24,233 nt of DNA from Pelargonium nanum (GCA_036897485.1 JAYMTF010001324.1:1-24233), one strand, 5' to 3'. Shown: positions 10,183 through 20,021, counted from the stretch's first letter. Notes: generated from the sequence alone by a model not told the origin. Numbers and translations are program-made.

Positions 10183-10679
10183 CTTAGCCGATCTTCCTCA
10201 TGTTGAAAAGTTATTCTTGCAATCGAAAAGGGAGTTTTTATTTTATTTTTACCTCAATTGAATTTTGTCTGAACCTAAGCTGATTTTGATTCTTCCTAGC
10301 TCATTTGAAGTTGTGTTGTGATGAAATAAGTGTGATGAAGACTTTTATCATTTCTAACATGAAATACCAATCACTCATGGACTTGTAGATTTTGTCTTTC
10401 TGGTTGTTTCTGGTCTTGATTGATACTTTTGCACTGAAACTGATAAATCTTAAGCTTTTAGCTACTGCCATTAGTCAGCTTCAATGGAAGATGAGACATT
10501 GTGAATATTCAAAACCTAAACAGGCCATTACTCTTATACAAACTAGGAATAGAACTGTTATTTCATTGAGCTCAGCTACAATTGAGATATAGTTTGCTAA
10601 ATTCCATGAAGAGAAGTTTTTAGGTTTCTCTTTCTTGTTGCACTCTTCCTCTCTTCTCTCCGCACCTCTCCTCTTTGCA

Positions 10680-10925
10680 GTGTCATTGGTAGTAATAACA
10701 TGTTCATTGGAGTACTCGTAACTTTAGCTGTGCATTTGTTTCAAAATCAGGGAATTGAGATTGTTCTTGTTTGCATGAAAGAATTGATTGTCTACTCTTT
10801 GTTGGTCTTCTTGCAAATTCTCTATGCACTTGGGAAAAAAAGAGCTTTTAGAAATGAATATAGTGGAAACTGTATGCACCTCCCATGAATTAGGTCCCTT
10901 TTGCATATGATTACCAAACTTTTAT
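10680..10925 (+). pseudogene. WAT1-related gene fragment (exon 5 plus part of intron 5)
   Basis: Aligns with 17825-18065 in the intact transporter gene. Shared pieces are 'aataacatgttcattggagt', the peptide run FIGV-TL-V-L then YSLLVFLQILY, and non-coding sequence past the exon 5 donor up to 'gaattaggtc-cttttg-atatgatta'. No matching exons 1-4, 6 or 7 were seen nearby, so it cannot make a transporter. Its place at the right end of NFD6 unit A suggests it is the remains of a WAT1 copy made by the same tandem duplication. A short frame (10700-10888) stays open but shows no other sign of being a gene. Confidence 0.78.
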
Positions 10926-11780
10926 CGCAACTTGTGGCACTACAATTTTCTTTTGGTAAGTATTAGTGACGAGCATGTTTGTTACTGATGGGCGTAGCTA
11001 ACATTAGAGACAGACTGCCAATCAGATCAACAAGATAAATTTTTGTTACTATTGCCATTGGTCGTCAATGATGTCGATCCTGTTATTAACGTTTCAACTT
11101 GAGCCGTACTTTTCTCAAGACAAACTTGACTCGAAAAATAAATTTGCTTCTTGTTCAAATTTCGTGTGCCACCAAGTTCTACCTATTGCAAAGATGGATC
11201 CAAGGGGATTACTGTCCAAAAAATGTTCACTCTCCAATGGAAGTAGTGAAAATTGGTAAGGCTCCTGAGAGGGAAATTTACACTTGTTTTTTCTAAAAAG
11301 TTACAAAATATAAAACAACACACTTCTTAAAATAAAGTTGATAGCATATTGGTATCCTTCGGGTCGGGTTTGAGTTTGGCCTCTCCAATGTGTAAATCAA
11401 TCTGAAATCTAAATTGTCAGCTGCGCACCATGTTTATGATTTGGACATTTTGTGCTATTATCTTCGTGCAATTATACCAATTGTTGGGGGTAACCAGAAG
11501 CAGTTTAGTTATTTAAGCAAGAAGTCTCTAATTCAAGCTATTGTGACATAGAGCTGACTGTTTGGACCAAAAGTAGTAATCACCCTAAACTTGAATGCAA
11601 GTTTAAATAACATAAATTTGATGCGATAATTTTTTTAAGTAGGGTGAAGTTAGGCAAACCCAATATGCAACCCGCACCTCTTTTGGTTCGGGGTAGGCTT
11701 TGGCCTCTCCAACCTTAATATGAGAAAACTGACTCGAAACCCGATTAGACAGCTCAACAGCATTTTATGATCATTGCCTT
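10926..11780. other. Intergenic between NFD6-like copies
   Basis: No gene seen. From 11239 the sequence matches the metalloproteinase 3' flank and unit A. Two stretches, about 11355-11470 and 11685-11795, resemble each other ('ggcctctccaa' followed by similar order), which hints at a small local duplication of roughly 330 bp in this unit only. Confidence 0.45.
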
Positions 11781-11782
11781 TT

Positions 11783-11819
11783 TGGGCTCTTCACTTCATG
11801 GGCTTGGGCCTTAGGCCCA
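11783..11819 (+). promoter_or_regulatory. Site II cluster of NFD6-like copy B
   Basis: TGGGCT at 11783-11788 and 11799-11804, TGGGCC at 11805-11810, GGCCCA at 11814-11819. Conserved with copy A, but the MITE at 11868 has moved it to about 320 bp from the telo-box (87 bp in copy A). Confidence 0.6.
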
Positions 11820-11867
11820 ATAGCTCATGCTTCTCTTCGCAGTTCGCACATTCGAAGATGTGTACTA

Positions 11868-12093
11868 CTCCCTCCGTCCCAAAATGAGCGTCCTGTTTGT
11901 CTAATTTTTTTGTCTCAAAATGAGTGTCCTGTTTCTATTTTTAGGTTATTATATTATGGTTTTTCCCATATTACCCTTATCACTTATGAAGTGCACATGG
12001 GGTGTAAGGGGAAAAGTGAGGGTGATATTGGAAACACATTAAATTATTTGATAATCCTTAAATTTTGCAAAAAAAATGGAAACAAGACACTCA
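11868..12093 (+). mobile_element. Stowaway-type MITE, one end missing
   Basis: Starts with CTCCCTCCGTCCCAAAATGAG just after a TA (11866-11867), the terminal sequence and target of Stowaway (Tc1/mariner-derived) MITEs. It matches the complete element at 21257-21514 through 'gacactcat' but lacks about the last 20 bp, including the closing inverted repeat. It also lacks a central stretch of about 20 bp. In copy A the flanks 'gaagatgtg' and 'attgca' are adjacent, so this is an insertion into the copy B promoter. Confidence 0.85.
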
Positions 12094-12137
12094 TACATTG
12101 CAACACTTCAACAGCAAATCTGTGGCTCGCTCTGCTA

Positions 12138-12151
12138 AAACCCTAAACCCT
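12138..12151 (+). promoter_or_regulatory. Telo-box of NFD6-like copy B
   Basis: AAACCCTAAACCCT, 41 bp upstream of the ATG, the same distance as in copy A. Probably in the 5' UTR or core promoter. Confidence 0.6.
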
Positions 12152-12191
12152 CTCTCCCGAATCCTCATCTTCTTCGTCTCCGCGACCCGCA

Positions 12192-12579
12192 ATGGCCTCA
12201 ACTTGCAGCAGATTCATGAGCAGGTCCTCGCTCTCATCCCTCAGATCCGCCATCAAATCCACGGCAGCTCGAACACCTTCCGTCAACAGATCCGCCGCCG
12301 GTTCTACGCTTCCGCGATCTCCTCTCCCCTCGCCTAACCGGAGCTTCTCGTTCTCGAGGTCTCTCTCTGGTTCTGTCTATTCTAGATCAGTTCATAGCTA
12401 TTTTGTTCTCGATTTTTGGAGTGAATTGTGAATAAATGGATTTCAGGTGTCCGGCGGAGCTTGGTGGCGTGCTGTCGCTGTTGCCGCTGCACAGCACAGT
12501 AGCGGCGGCGAGGCTGACGTCATGCCTGAACACAACATCGGGGAGTTTCCGACTCTGCTGCACCAATCCAGACCACTGA
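12192..12579 (+). CDS. NFD6: NFD6-like organelle protein copy B
   Basis: Join 12192..12358, 12447..12579, 99 aa. It has the same exon layout as copy A: exon 1 ends at 'tctcgag' before GTCTCT, exon 2 starts after TTTCAG. The presequence MASTCSRFMSRSSLSSLRSA is basic and Ser-rich, with no acidic residue. The core reads CPAELGGVLSLLPLHSTVAA, then ARLTSCLNTTSGSFRLCCTN and PDH. Compared with copy A, exon 1 is 15 bp shorter. Exon 2 has a net in-frame loss of 15 bp that removes CRALSQGI and with it the alternative donor. Frame and start are intact, so it looks functional, but its C-terminus is less typical. A MITE sits in its promoter. Subfunctionalised duplicate or early decay cannot be told apart here. 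Confidence 0.8.
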
Positions 12580-13176
12580 TACATTTTGTTTCTTTACTGA
12601 TTGTGATTTGTGAGTAGCTTTTCTCTTTTTCTATTTGTTTTTTTATTGGAAAAGTCCTATTTTCATTTAAATTAGCAAAATTTAGCTATGTGGTTGTAGA
12701 AATTAGAGGCGAAAACTACAAATGAATATCTTTTTATGGCTTATCAGAATGGTTGTGTGTTTACATAGATAGTGTATGGATTGAAATTTTGTTTATGAAT
12801 GAGAATGGGAATTAGATTTTCATTCTTTTTGTTTGGATTAAAGATTTTTTTGTCATGATAATGGCTTTGGAACCATATTTGCCAAATTTTGAATCCAAAC
12901 ACTACAATATTACTATTGTGGTTTAGTAATGATAGTTTAAGTACTTGTATCAGTTATGGTTTCTGAATAATAACAAGTAATGGAAGGAAAGCATAAATCA
13001 AGAATATAATTTGTTGCAGCGCTTAAACATTTAATGACCGCCTAATAACTTTATGTTAGAAATATGTAGATAGTTTGTTTAATAGCCGTGGACTCTGTTT
13101 CTCGTTCTGGCTGAGCATTGTATGGCTGGAAAGCAAGTTTGAAAATTTAATTGCTTGAGAGAAAACTTGAACTTTT

Positions 13177-13296
13177 GGGTTTGCTTCAAGGGAACTGATT
13201 GGGCTTATGGGTAGAGGTGCATGGATGGGGTGTGTTCACAGCATCTGACTGAAGAATATGGTTCATGTGGGCACATGAATGGCCAAATGCTTCAAA
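13177..13296 (+). other. Conserved intronic block, copy B
   Basis: Partner of 9342-9461, about 95% identical. It contains 'gggcttatgggtagaggtg' and 'ttcacagcatctgactgaag'. Copy A has an AG acceptor-like 'catgcag' near its end, and copy B reads 'catgtgg', so use as an internal exon with that acceptor would not be shared. Confidence 0.4.
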
Positions 13297-13935
13297 AAAA
13301 AACTGGAATTTTACCATTGGGTTGTCCTACGTCTGAATGTTATGACAAACATAATGTTTGGTTTTATCTTCAACAGATAGGAAATGGAGTATTTAGTCTC
13401 TTTATCCAGTTTTTAGGTGTATTTTCAATGTTATTCTAAGCACCAAAAAGAACAATTGCCTTTTAAACAGGACATATTTAAGCATGTTATGTCTTGCAGA
13501 TTTAATATTTTCCCTGTCATATTTACATTCCATTAGATTCTCGTGGAGGATTTGATTTTGTTAGGGTTATATATCAATATATGATAACAAAGCTCCTCCT
13601 TTTCCCATATGCAATTGATGGTATGTGAGATGTGTGTGCTGTTTCTGGAGGTGGGCCCGTCTTCTGTTTTTCAAGTTAGACATGTTTCTTGATGAATTGT
13701 TTATATACAGATAGCTATTATATGTTAACAGTAGATGCAATATAATGCCAGTGATAGTTTTTATTGAGCGCCTATTACATTTGCAACACTAGTTAACAGG
13801 ATGATCTCATTGCGAGTGGCGCGGTTTAGTCCGAACAATGTACTCAAGGAGCATTCATTAAATTATCCATATTATTTGTGTGTTAAAATTGCAAATTCTG
13901 ATTCAAGTTTTGTATTTTTTGTTTGTTTGTTCTAG

Positions 13936-13961
13936 AGCTCGGTCTGTCCATTCCAAGGTGA
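13936..13961 (+). other. Possible alternative last exon of NFD6-like copy B
   Basis: After TTCTAG, the frame encodes (E)LGLSIPR and a stop, matching copy A. The donor used in copy A is deleted here. A weaker GT at 12545 (GGGA before GTTTCC) would give an in-frame 96-aa form ending in GKLGLSIPR. Without transcripts it is uncertain whether this exon is ever spliced in. Confidence 0.4.
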
Positions 13962-14210
13962 CTTAGCCGAATATCACCAAAGACAATTCATCTTGCAGTC
14001 AAAAAGGGAGTTTTTTCCCCTCGAACCTAAACTGATATTTATTGTTCTCAGCTCTTCTGAAGTTGTTTAGTGATGAAATAAGTGTAAAGACTTTATCATT
14101 TCTAACATGGTTTATCGTAAAATGAGAGGTTTACATTTTCTCTGTGCTATACTACTATAGGTTTATCATTTCTAAGTTGGAATTGAACTGTTCTTTCATT
14201 GAGCTCCACG

Positions 14211-15640
14211 TGGTGGCGCTGACATTCAAATTTTTGTTCAGAAATGAGAATCATTGTAAATGAGATTCTCATTCCTCCCGTTTAGATTATGATTTTTTTT
14301 GCCATGAAAATGTCTAGGCGACGAGAATCTCAACCGCATTTCATGTTTACAGGTTTCTGTTTCTTTATTTCACTGTCTTCTCCTCTCCACAAAGTCGCAA
14401 ACTATAGATTTGGCTAAGCCATGAGTCGCAGTGCAACAATGGACCAACAATTCTAAGGTTGGAGCTGCAAAACATGCAACACCACTTAAAGATGCATTGA
14501 GGGTTCAATGTTACTATTGTTCAATCATTGTATAAGAATGTACTATGTTTTAATTTTACTTTAGAGTTCTCAGCTCGAACTTACAATTATCGACATGTGG
14601 TGATATATATTTTTTTAAATAAAGATAATAACCAGACTCTGCATGTATTTGTTTAGAGAGGCGCTTGAGATGGTGACACATTTTACTTTTGGGAGGCTCA
14701 TAACAAGACAAGTGCATATTAAAATATTTATAATAAAATAATATTAGCTTTTTTCGCACACGTGGCAATATACAACGTTAACAAATGTTGTTAATGCCAT
14801 GCATGCATGCAGGAAAGCAAGCGCCAAGCCGTACGGTTAGATCAAAACGCAGCGCTTTGAAGGACCTATCTATCTTCTTTTTTTAGGTGAAACACATTCC
14901 TGGTGTTGCATTAGATACTCAAGAATATTCACTTTTGTATCTTTTTAGAAAAAATTCAAATTTATAGCTTAATTACTAATGTTATACTATTCATTTTCTT
15001 ATTACAAAAGTGTTTCTCGTTTTACAATAATGTATGAATTTTAGTAAGTTGATAAATATATTTTGAATATGTGTTGCTAATATTACATACTTATAAAAAT
15101 AAATTTGTACAATTTGTTTTTAAATTCTTCTTAAAAATAAAAAGACCAAAACATTTTTAAGAGTATTATATGATTTGAACATAGGTTGTTTGTTTTTTCA
15201 AGAAAAACAAATGAATAAAGACAGATTTCAATACAATTGAAATATCTATCTTATGCACTATCCCATTCCCATCTACCAAGAGTGTATCAATAAAACTAAA
15301 TACATATAATAATTGAACAATAATTTGGTAGTTGGCAATTTTTATGGTCTTTACTTTTCTCTAATTGTAACTCAACTTAGTCATATGTAGCAGCAACAAC
15401 AACTATTCAACATACAATTAGCATGACATGACATAGAATTTGACACCTAAATTCTTTATTTAAACCCAATTTTGTTAAATTTATAAAAATTACTAAATAA
15501 ATTACATTTTTCTAATTAATAAAAATACAATGATTATGTGGCAAATATATCTCCACATAAACAAAAATAGTTTTTTCTTTTTGTCTTTGTTTTTTTTACT
15601 TGGAAATGATTAAGAAATATCCTAATAATAAGGATTCATC
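14211..15640. other. Intergenic between NFD6-like copy B and the transporter
   Basis: AT-rich, no gene recognised. There is a G-box core (CACGTG) near 14208 and a GC-richer patch around 14800-14870 with a (GCAT)n run at 14800-14811. The latter matched nothing I recognise. Confidence 0.5.
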
Positions 15641-15810
15641 TTATACAAGAAATCAAGAAGAAAAAAAACAAAGAGCATTTAAATGTGAAGAACAAAAAGA
15701 AAACCTAAAGACCATAAAGATAAGAAAGGTTGGTGCAGAAGAGAGGGCTTGAAGGTTAGCTGAGAATGTGCACAGAGAAACATTAACAAGAAAGCCAAAT
15801 TCAAGAAACA

Positions 15811-15844
15811 GAGCATCAAGAAACAGAGCCTCTTCTTGATGCTC
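15811..15844 (+). promoter_or_regulatory. 12-bp inverted repeat upstream of the transporter
   Basis: GAGCATCAAGAA (15811-15822) and TTCTTGATGCTC (15833-15844) are exact inverted repeats around a 10-base loop. They could form a stable hairpin in a long 5' UTR, about 185 bp before the ATG. The left arm overlaps a direct repeat TCAAGAAACAGAGC (15801-15814 and 15816-15829). The function is unknown. Confidence 0.4.
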
Positions 15845-16028
15845 CTCCATCAAGATTCTACAAATCAAGAAAGCTTTTTTATTTTCAATTTCATGTGAAA
15901 AAGAGAGAGAGGAAATTTGGGTTTCTTGAGAGGTGGATCTCCTTGGCCAAATTTGGGTTTTGGGGGTCTAAAAGATAGGGCATTTTGGTGATTTTTTTGG
16001 GGTTTTTTTGGAAGGAAAATTGATAAGA

Positions 16029-19000
16029 ATGGTTGTGGAAAATGGGAAGAAAGGATTGGTTGAAGATTTTGTGTTGATTGGAGGGTTGGTTGTGGTGCAA
16101 TTTGTGTATGCTGGTAACTCAATGTTCTTGAGTTACCTAATGTCTCTTGGTCTTAGCCCTTTCACTCTTGTCATATTTACCACTTTTGCCACTTTCCTCA
16201 TCCTCTCTCCCATTGCTCTTTGCTTTGAAAGGTTGGTTCTTATCTTTCAAATCATGGGTTTGTGTTCTTTATAATTTTTTTGGGTTTTTTATGAATATTT
16301 TTTGGGTTTTTTGTTGTTGTTTTTGATGATGATTAATGGGTTTTTTGTTATGCATGCAGGAGCAAATGGCCCAAGAAATTGTGTTTCAAGTTCATGACTC
16401 AGTTGTTTCTCATCTCCTTTGGAGGGTAAGCAACTGCAATTCCTTAATTTCATCTGTTTTTTTTTTATATATAATGTTTTTCTTTGAATTTTTTTGGTTT
16501 TGTTTCTGGGTTTTAGTTTGTATTCAAGAAGCCATTAGTATATGCTTGCATGAGGCTAATTTGGTAATTTCTTCATCATCATCCTTAGATTTCATACCCA
16601 TAATCATAGGATGGTTTTTGCCAAATGTTTTGGGTTGTTCCTAATTGGTAACCCAGAAAAGTCCAACACTTCCCAGAACACATACATAATTTTTTTATAA
16701 TAAAAAATTGCACAAAAAGAATCTTGCTGCTTTGTGATATTGAGATCACGAGTTTCGATAAGAAAACAACATTTTTGCAAAAACATAGATATAGTTTGTG
16801 TTCTTTACCCGTAGACTCCCTACTATTGCATGGTGAGAGCCTCGTGCACCAAACTGCCTTTTTTTCTATAACAAAATTGCTTGAAAATTCATTTTGGGTT
16901 TTTCTTTGGTAACCCAAAACTCCCAACACTTCCAAGAACACCCCCCACAACGCATCTACCCATAATTGCCCTTTTGCTCACGTTGTCACGAAAATTCGGT
17001 TAGATTGTTGCTTTGTGACATTGAGAACATGAGCTTAAATCACGAAAACAGTAGTTCTACAAAAAATACAAAAAATATAGGTATAGTCGCATGCACAGTT
17101 TACCGAGCTGCCATTTTTATATAGCAATATTGCTCTCCTAATATATATACTTTCAACTTCTTTTTTTGTCCTTTTCAAATAATTAACTTCACCAAGAAAA
17201 TAGATTCATGGGTTTTTATGAGACTTGAAGATTCTCTTACAAGATGAACATAAACTATAATGTTTTTTTTTTACAATTTCAGGGTAATTTTCCAGACCCT
17301 ATTTCTGAAGGGCATCAAGTTAACTTCACCGGCATTGGCCACAGCAATGCCAAACCTAGCTCCCGGCTTAATCTTTGTTATTGCTTGGGCTTTCAGGTAC
17401 CGATTTCTCTTATTCTCTCACAACAACATTGCATACACAACACGTTGCTCTCTTCGTAACGTATAATTGATCTTTTCATACAGATTAGAGAAGGTTAATA
17501 TAAAATGTCTGTATAGCAAAGCAAAGATTGTAGGCACGTTGTTGTGTGTATTAGGAGCTCTCATCATGAGCCTAATGCATAGCACATCTGAGGTCCAAGC
17601 ATCGTCATCTCCGCACCCCAACATCATTTTCGACAAAGAAAAGATCATAGGTTGCTTGTACCTCATTGCAGCAGTTTTTGCTTTGTCAAGCAATGTTGTC
17701 TTGCAGGTACGTGATTGATTGAATAATCGAACATTTCTTTTGAAAAATTCCTATGTTTCGCTTAATCTTTAATTTTATTACATTTCAGGCGTCCACGTTA
17801 GGAGATTTTCCGGCACCAATGTCTTTGACAGCAATAACATGTTTCATTGGAGTGATTATAACATTAGTTGTGCAGTTGCTTCAAGATCATGAAATCGAGA
17901 CTGTGTGGCCTCTTGTTAGCTTGAGAGACATGATTGGCTACTCTTTGCTGGTATTCTTGCAAATTCTATATGTTTTCTTAGAAAAATTTGTAGACATGAA
18001 TGCCCGGGACATCGCATATACCTCCCGTCCCGTGAATTAGGTCTCTTTTGGATATGATTACAGATTACCCATGACTTTCAACTCTTAGCTCGCCAATATG
18101 TCTGGTCACAATTAACATATATTATGTTAGTTTGATCATACACATGTCACATGTTATAAACTATGGTGAAATTTACTAGATTCTTGCCGGCTTATATAAT
18201 TTCCGGTGATGAATCCGGTGACTTGGTTAAAAAAAAATATATAACATGTGACTTGCATATGAACAAAATAACATAATATTTTGTTAATGACGACGGACAT
18301 AACGATCTGGTGAAAGTCCGTGCCCCGAGTAGTTTTGGGTAATGACTAATGATGTGCAAAAGAAGCGTAGTTTAGAGGACGTACGTGTAATTTCCTGATG
18401 AATGTATACTATGATGTATTGAACCGACTTTGTGGACACGCAGGGAGGGATGATAAGCGGAGCATCTCTAAGCTTCAACGGATGGGCATTGAAGAAGAAA
18501 GGGCCAGTCTTGGTGTCCATGTTTAATCCCGTTGGAACGGTTGTGTCTGTCGTTCTTTCAGTTTTCTCAGTTGGGGACACATTTAACCTTGGAAGGTACA
18601 TTACATTTCCTTGCATTATGCAATATAACATACCTGTCTTTTAGCTCAATAAGCAAATGGGCCAATGGCACGCAGATCATTACTGATTCAACTCGATAAT
18701 ATTGAGCCCCGGCTTGCAAAGTTTAACATGTTGCCAATTTTTATCCCGGCCTATTTAGGCTCCAACGTGAGCGGGTTTGGCTAGATTTTGGCCCACAGAC
18801 CATCATTGATACTTAGTTTTGCCAAAACTCATTTAGGCCCTAGCCCAAGCAGGCTAGACTCGATCTTGGCCTACGGGTCGTCTTTGGCCCAACCCGATAA
18901 CACCTGGCCGACAAAAAGTGGGAACCGGCCCGTAGTCCCATTTGTCCATCTCTAAGAATGTGATATTTCTTGGGTTATATACTTGTGAAATTGGGATATT

Positions 19001-19157
19001 TATGCTCTTTTTTCAAATGAAAAAATGCAGTATTGCTGGGATGATGATCATGTTCACTGGGCTCTACCTTGTGCTATGGGCTAAAGGAAAAGAAAATATC
19101 CCTCTTGTGGGTTTGTTGGAAAGTGAGTTTGATGCAGAGAAGCCTCTTTTAAGTTAG
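16029..19157 (+). CDS. WAT1-related (nodulin MtN21/UmamiT, EamA) transporter
   Basis: Join 16029..16231, 16360..16425, 17283..17396, 17484..17706, 17789..17950, 18444..18595, 19031..19157; 348 aa. All introns are GT-AG and every join keeps frame. The start is the ATG at 16029, since the open frame upstream has no earlier ATG. The protein is a drug/metabolite superfamily membrane carrier with about ten helices, for example near 13-32, 42-63, 75-95, 110-127, 143-161, 183-201, 213-233, 280-300 and 309-325. EamA hallmarks include KGIKLTSPALATAMPNLAPG (about 99-118) and SGASLSFNGWALKKKGPV (about 261-278), then GLYLVLWAKGKE (about 317-328). The tail EKPLLS may be a dileucine vacuolar sorting signal. 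Family members move auxin or amino acids; the substrate here is unknown. Arabidopsis At5g47470 is the closest I recall. A decayed exon 5 copy lies at 10680-10925. Confidence 0.9.
16640..16870 (+). mobile_element. Au-type SINE-like copy 1 in transporter intron 2
   Basis: Contains the order 'gctttgtgatattgagatcacgag' (B-box-like), 'aaaacaacatttttgcaaaaa', 'gagcctcgtgcaccaaactgcc' and a T-run. This follows the body and tail of the Au family of plant tRNA-derived SINEs as I remember it. The 5' A-box part is unclear. It pairs with a second copy about 260-280 bp downstream. Confidence 0.5.
16905..17125 (+). mobile_element. Au-type SINE-like copy 2 in transporter intron 2
   Basis: Repeats the upstream block: 'ggtaaccca' (16908, 16647), 'aacacttcc-agaacac', 'gctttgtgacattgagaacatgag', 'gcatgcacagtttaccgagctgcc' and T-rich end. 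Because the flank before the SINE-like part is also repeated, the pair probably arose by local duplication, not by two insertions. Confidence 0.5.
18642..18954. mobile_element. Probable non-autonomous hAT-like element in transporter intron 6
   Basis: 313-bp GC-richer island with many GGCC/GGCCC words. The ends are imperfect inverted repeats: left TAGCTCAATAAGCAAATGGG, right (reverse) TAGAGATGGACAAATGGGAC. The form TAG...CAAATGGG...GGCC is typical of degenerate hAT-type plant repeats. No clear 8-bp target duplication was found, so the class is uncertain. No coding capacity. Confidence 0.42.
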
Positions 19158-19219
19158 TTGTTTTTAGTTTGAGAGTTGGTGTCAATTTGTAGAATAAGTA
19201 GATAATTGTGTGGTAGATC

Positions 19220-19630
19220 AAAGGTGCTCTATTGTTGTAAATGACTCAAATGACCATGTGAAAACTTGTAAAAGTCTCGGGTACTGAACTGTCTTTTACT
19301 GCTTTAATTGACATTACAAGTAAAAAGTTTGAGTTTTCAACTTAATCAGTTGAGATCGTGAATTTGAATCTTGGGATTTAGTCGATATATATGTTTTGTG
19401 TTGAAGCACATGTTGGGGATCAAATTATATGTGTTTTGGTGCTGTAAAACCTTCTAGAACTTGTGAAAGTCTCGTAGATTGAACCGTCTTTTATGCTTTG
19501 AGTGACATTGCAAGTAAAAAGTTCGAGTTTTCGACTTAACAAATTAAGATAGTGAGGTGCTAGTGAACAAATGATTTGTGTTTTGGTGTTGTTAAAGACT
19601 CAAACCATCCTTTGTGACTTGTGTCAATTG
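19220..19630. repeat. Diverged local tandem repeat after the transporter
   Basis: A block with 'acttgt-aaagtctcg', 'gaac-gtcttttac', 'gacatt-caagtaaaaagtt-gagttttc-acttaa' occurs at about 19262-19360 and again at about 19458-19548, a period near 195 bp. A partial third copy ('tttgtgttttggtgttgttaaagactcaaa') starts near 19577. Copies are about 80-85% alike. Confidence 0.7.
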
Positions 19631-19770
19631 TTAATAACAACTAGTGATCTCCATCTTTAAAAAATGTCAATTGTTAATTAAAATATGTCGAAAGTCAATA
19701 CATTAATACCATACAAATTGAAAGACTCAAGTACAAATTTGAGCTAGAATTAAAACAAACTGCTATTTTT

Positions 19771-20021
19771 GGGTGTAATTACTGATGGACCCCATGTGTT
19801 TAACATGTTTTTCAACTAACACCCCTAAGGTTTATCGGTGAACTTTGGCATACCCTGTGGTTTCAAAATGTTGCATGATAACGGTTTTGCCCATTTTCCG
19901 TCCAAAAGGGCTTACGGTGCAACGTTTTGAAAGTACAGGATATGCTAAAGTTTACCGATAAACCTTAGGGGTGCTAGTTGAAAAACATGTTAAGCACAGA
20001 GGGTCCATCAGTAATTACCCC
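19771..20021. mobile_element. Mutator-type MITE with 9-bp target duplication
   Basis: 251 bp, nearly all inverted repeat. The left arm GGGTGTAATTACTGATGGAC and the reverse of the right arm GGGGTAATTACTGATGGACC continue for about 110 bp with few mismatches, through AACATGTTTTTCAACTA and CCCCTAAGGTTTATCGGT. The flanks carry a perfect 9-bp direct repeat GCTATTTTT (19762-19770 and 20022-20030), diagnostic of Mutator-like (MULE) transposition. It is non-coding, so it depended on another element's transposase. The intact ends and duplication suggest a fairly recent insertion. Confidence 0.85.

Larger units (their letters stand above)
7495..10570. repeat. Tandem duplication 2, unit A (NFD6-like copy A)
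   Basis: Diverged copy of 11239-14210. Shared landmarks are 'gaagtagtgaaaattgg' (7496, 11240), the site II cluster (8071, 11783), both coding exons, many blocks within the long intron, the ELGLS exon (10157, 13936) and 'ttcattgagctc' near 10562 and 14193. Identity looks very high in exons and about 80% in the intron, so the duplication is older than tandem duplication 1. Confidence 0.85.
11239..14210. repeat. Tandem duplication 2, unit B (NFD6-like copy B)
   Basis: Partner of 7495-10570. It includes the metalloproteinase-flank-like start, site II cluster, exons, intron and final exon. It differs by a Stowaway MITE in the promoter and by deletions in coding exons 1 and 2. Confidence 0.85.

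Noticed and set aside
12065-12337. 90-aa frame overlapping NFD6-like copy B exon 1
   Set aside because: It runs through the MITE end and leader into the real exon in the wrong frame.
13221-13439. 72-aa frame in copy B intron
   Set aside because: Overlaps the conserved intronic block, but copy A carries differences that do not preserve this protein.
14796-14812. GCATGCATGCA run as a possible RY element
   Set aside because: It is a short simple repeat far from any gene start, with no supporting context.
16008-16028. Upstream extension of the transporter start
   Set aside because: The frame is open but begins with TTG, not ATG. The first in-frame ATG is at 16029.
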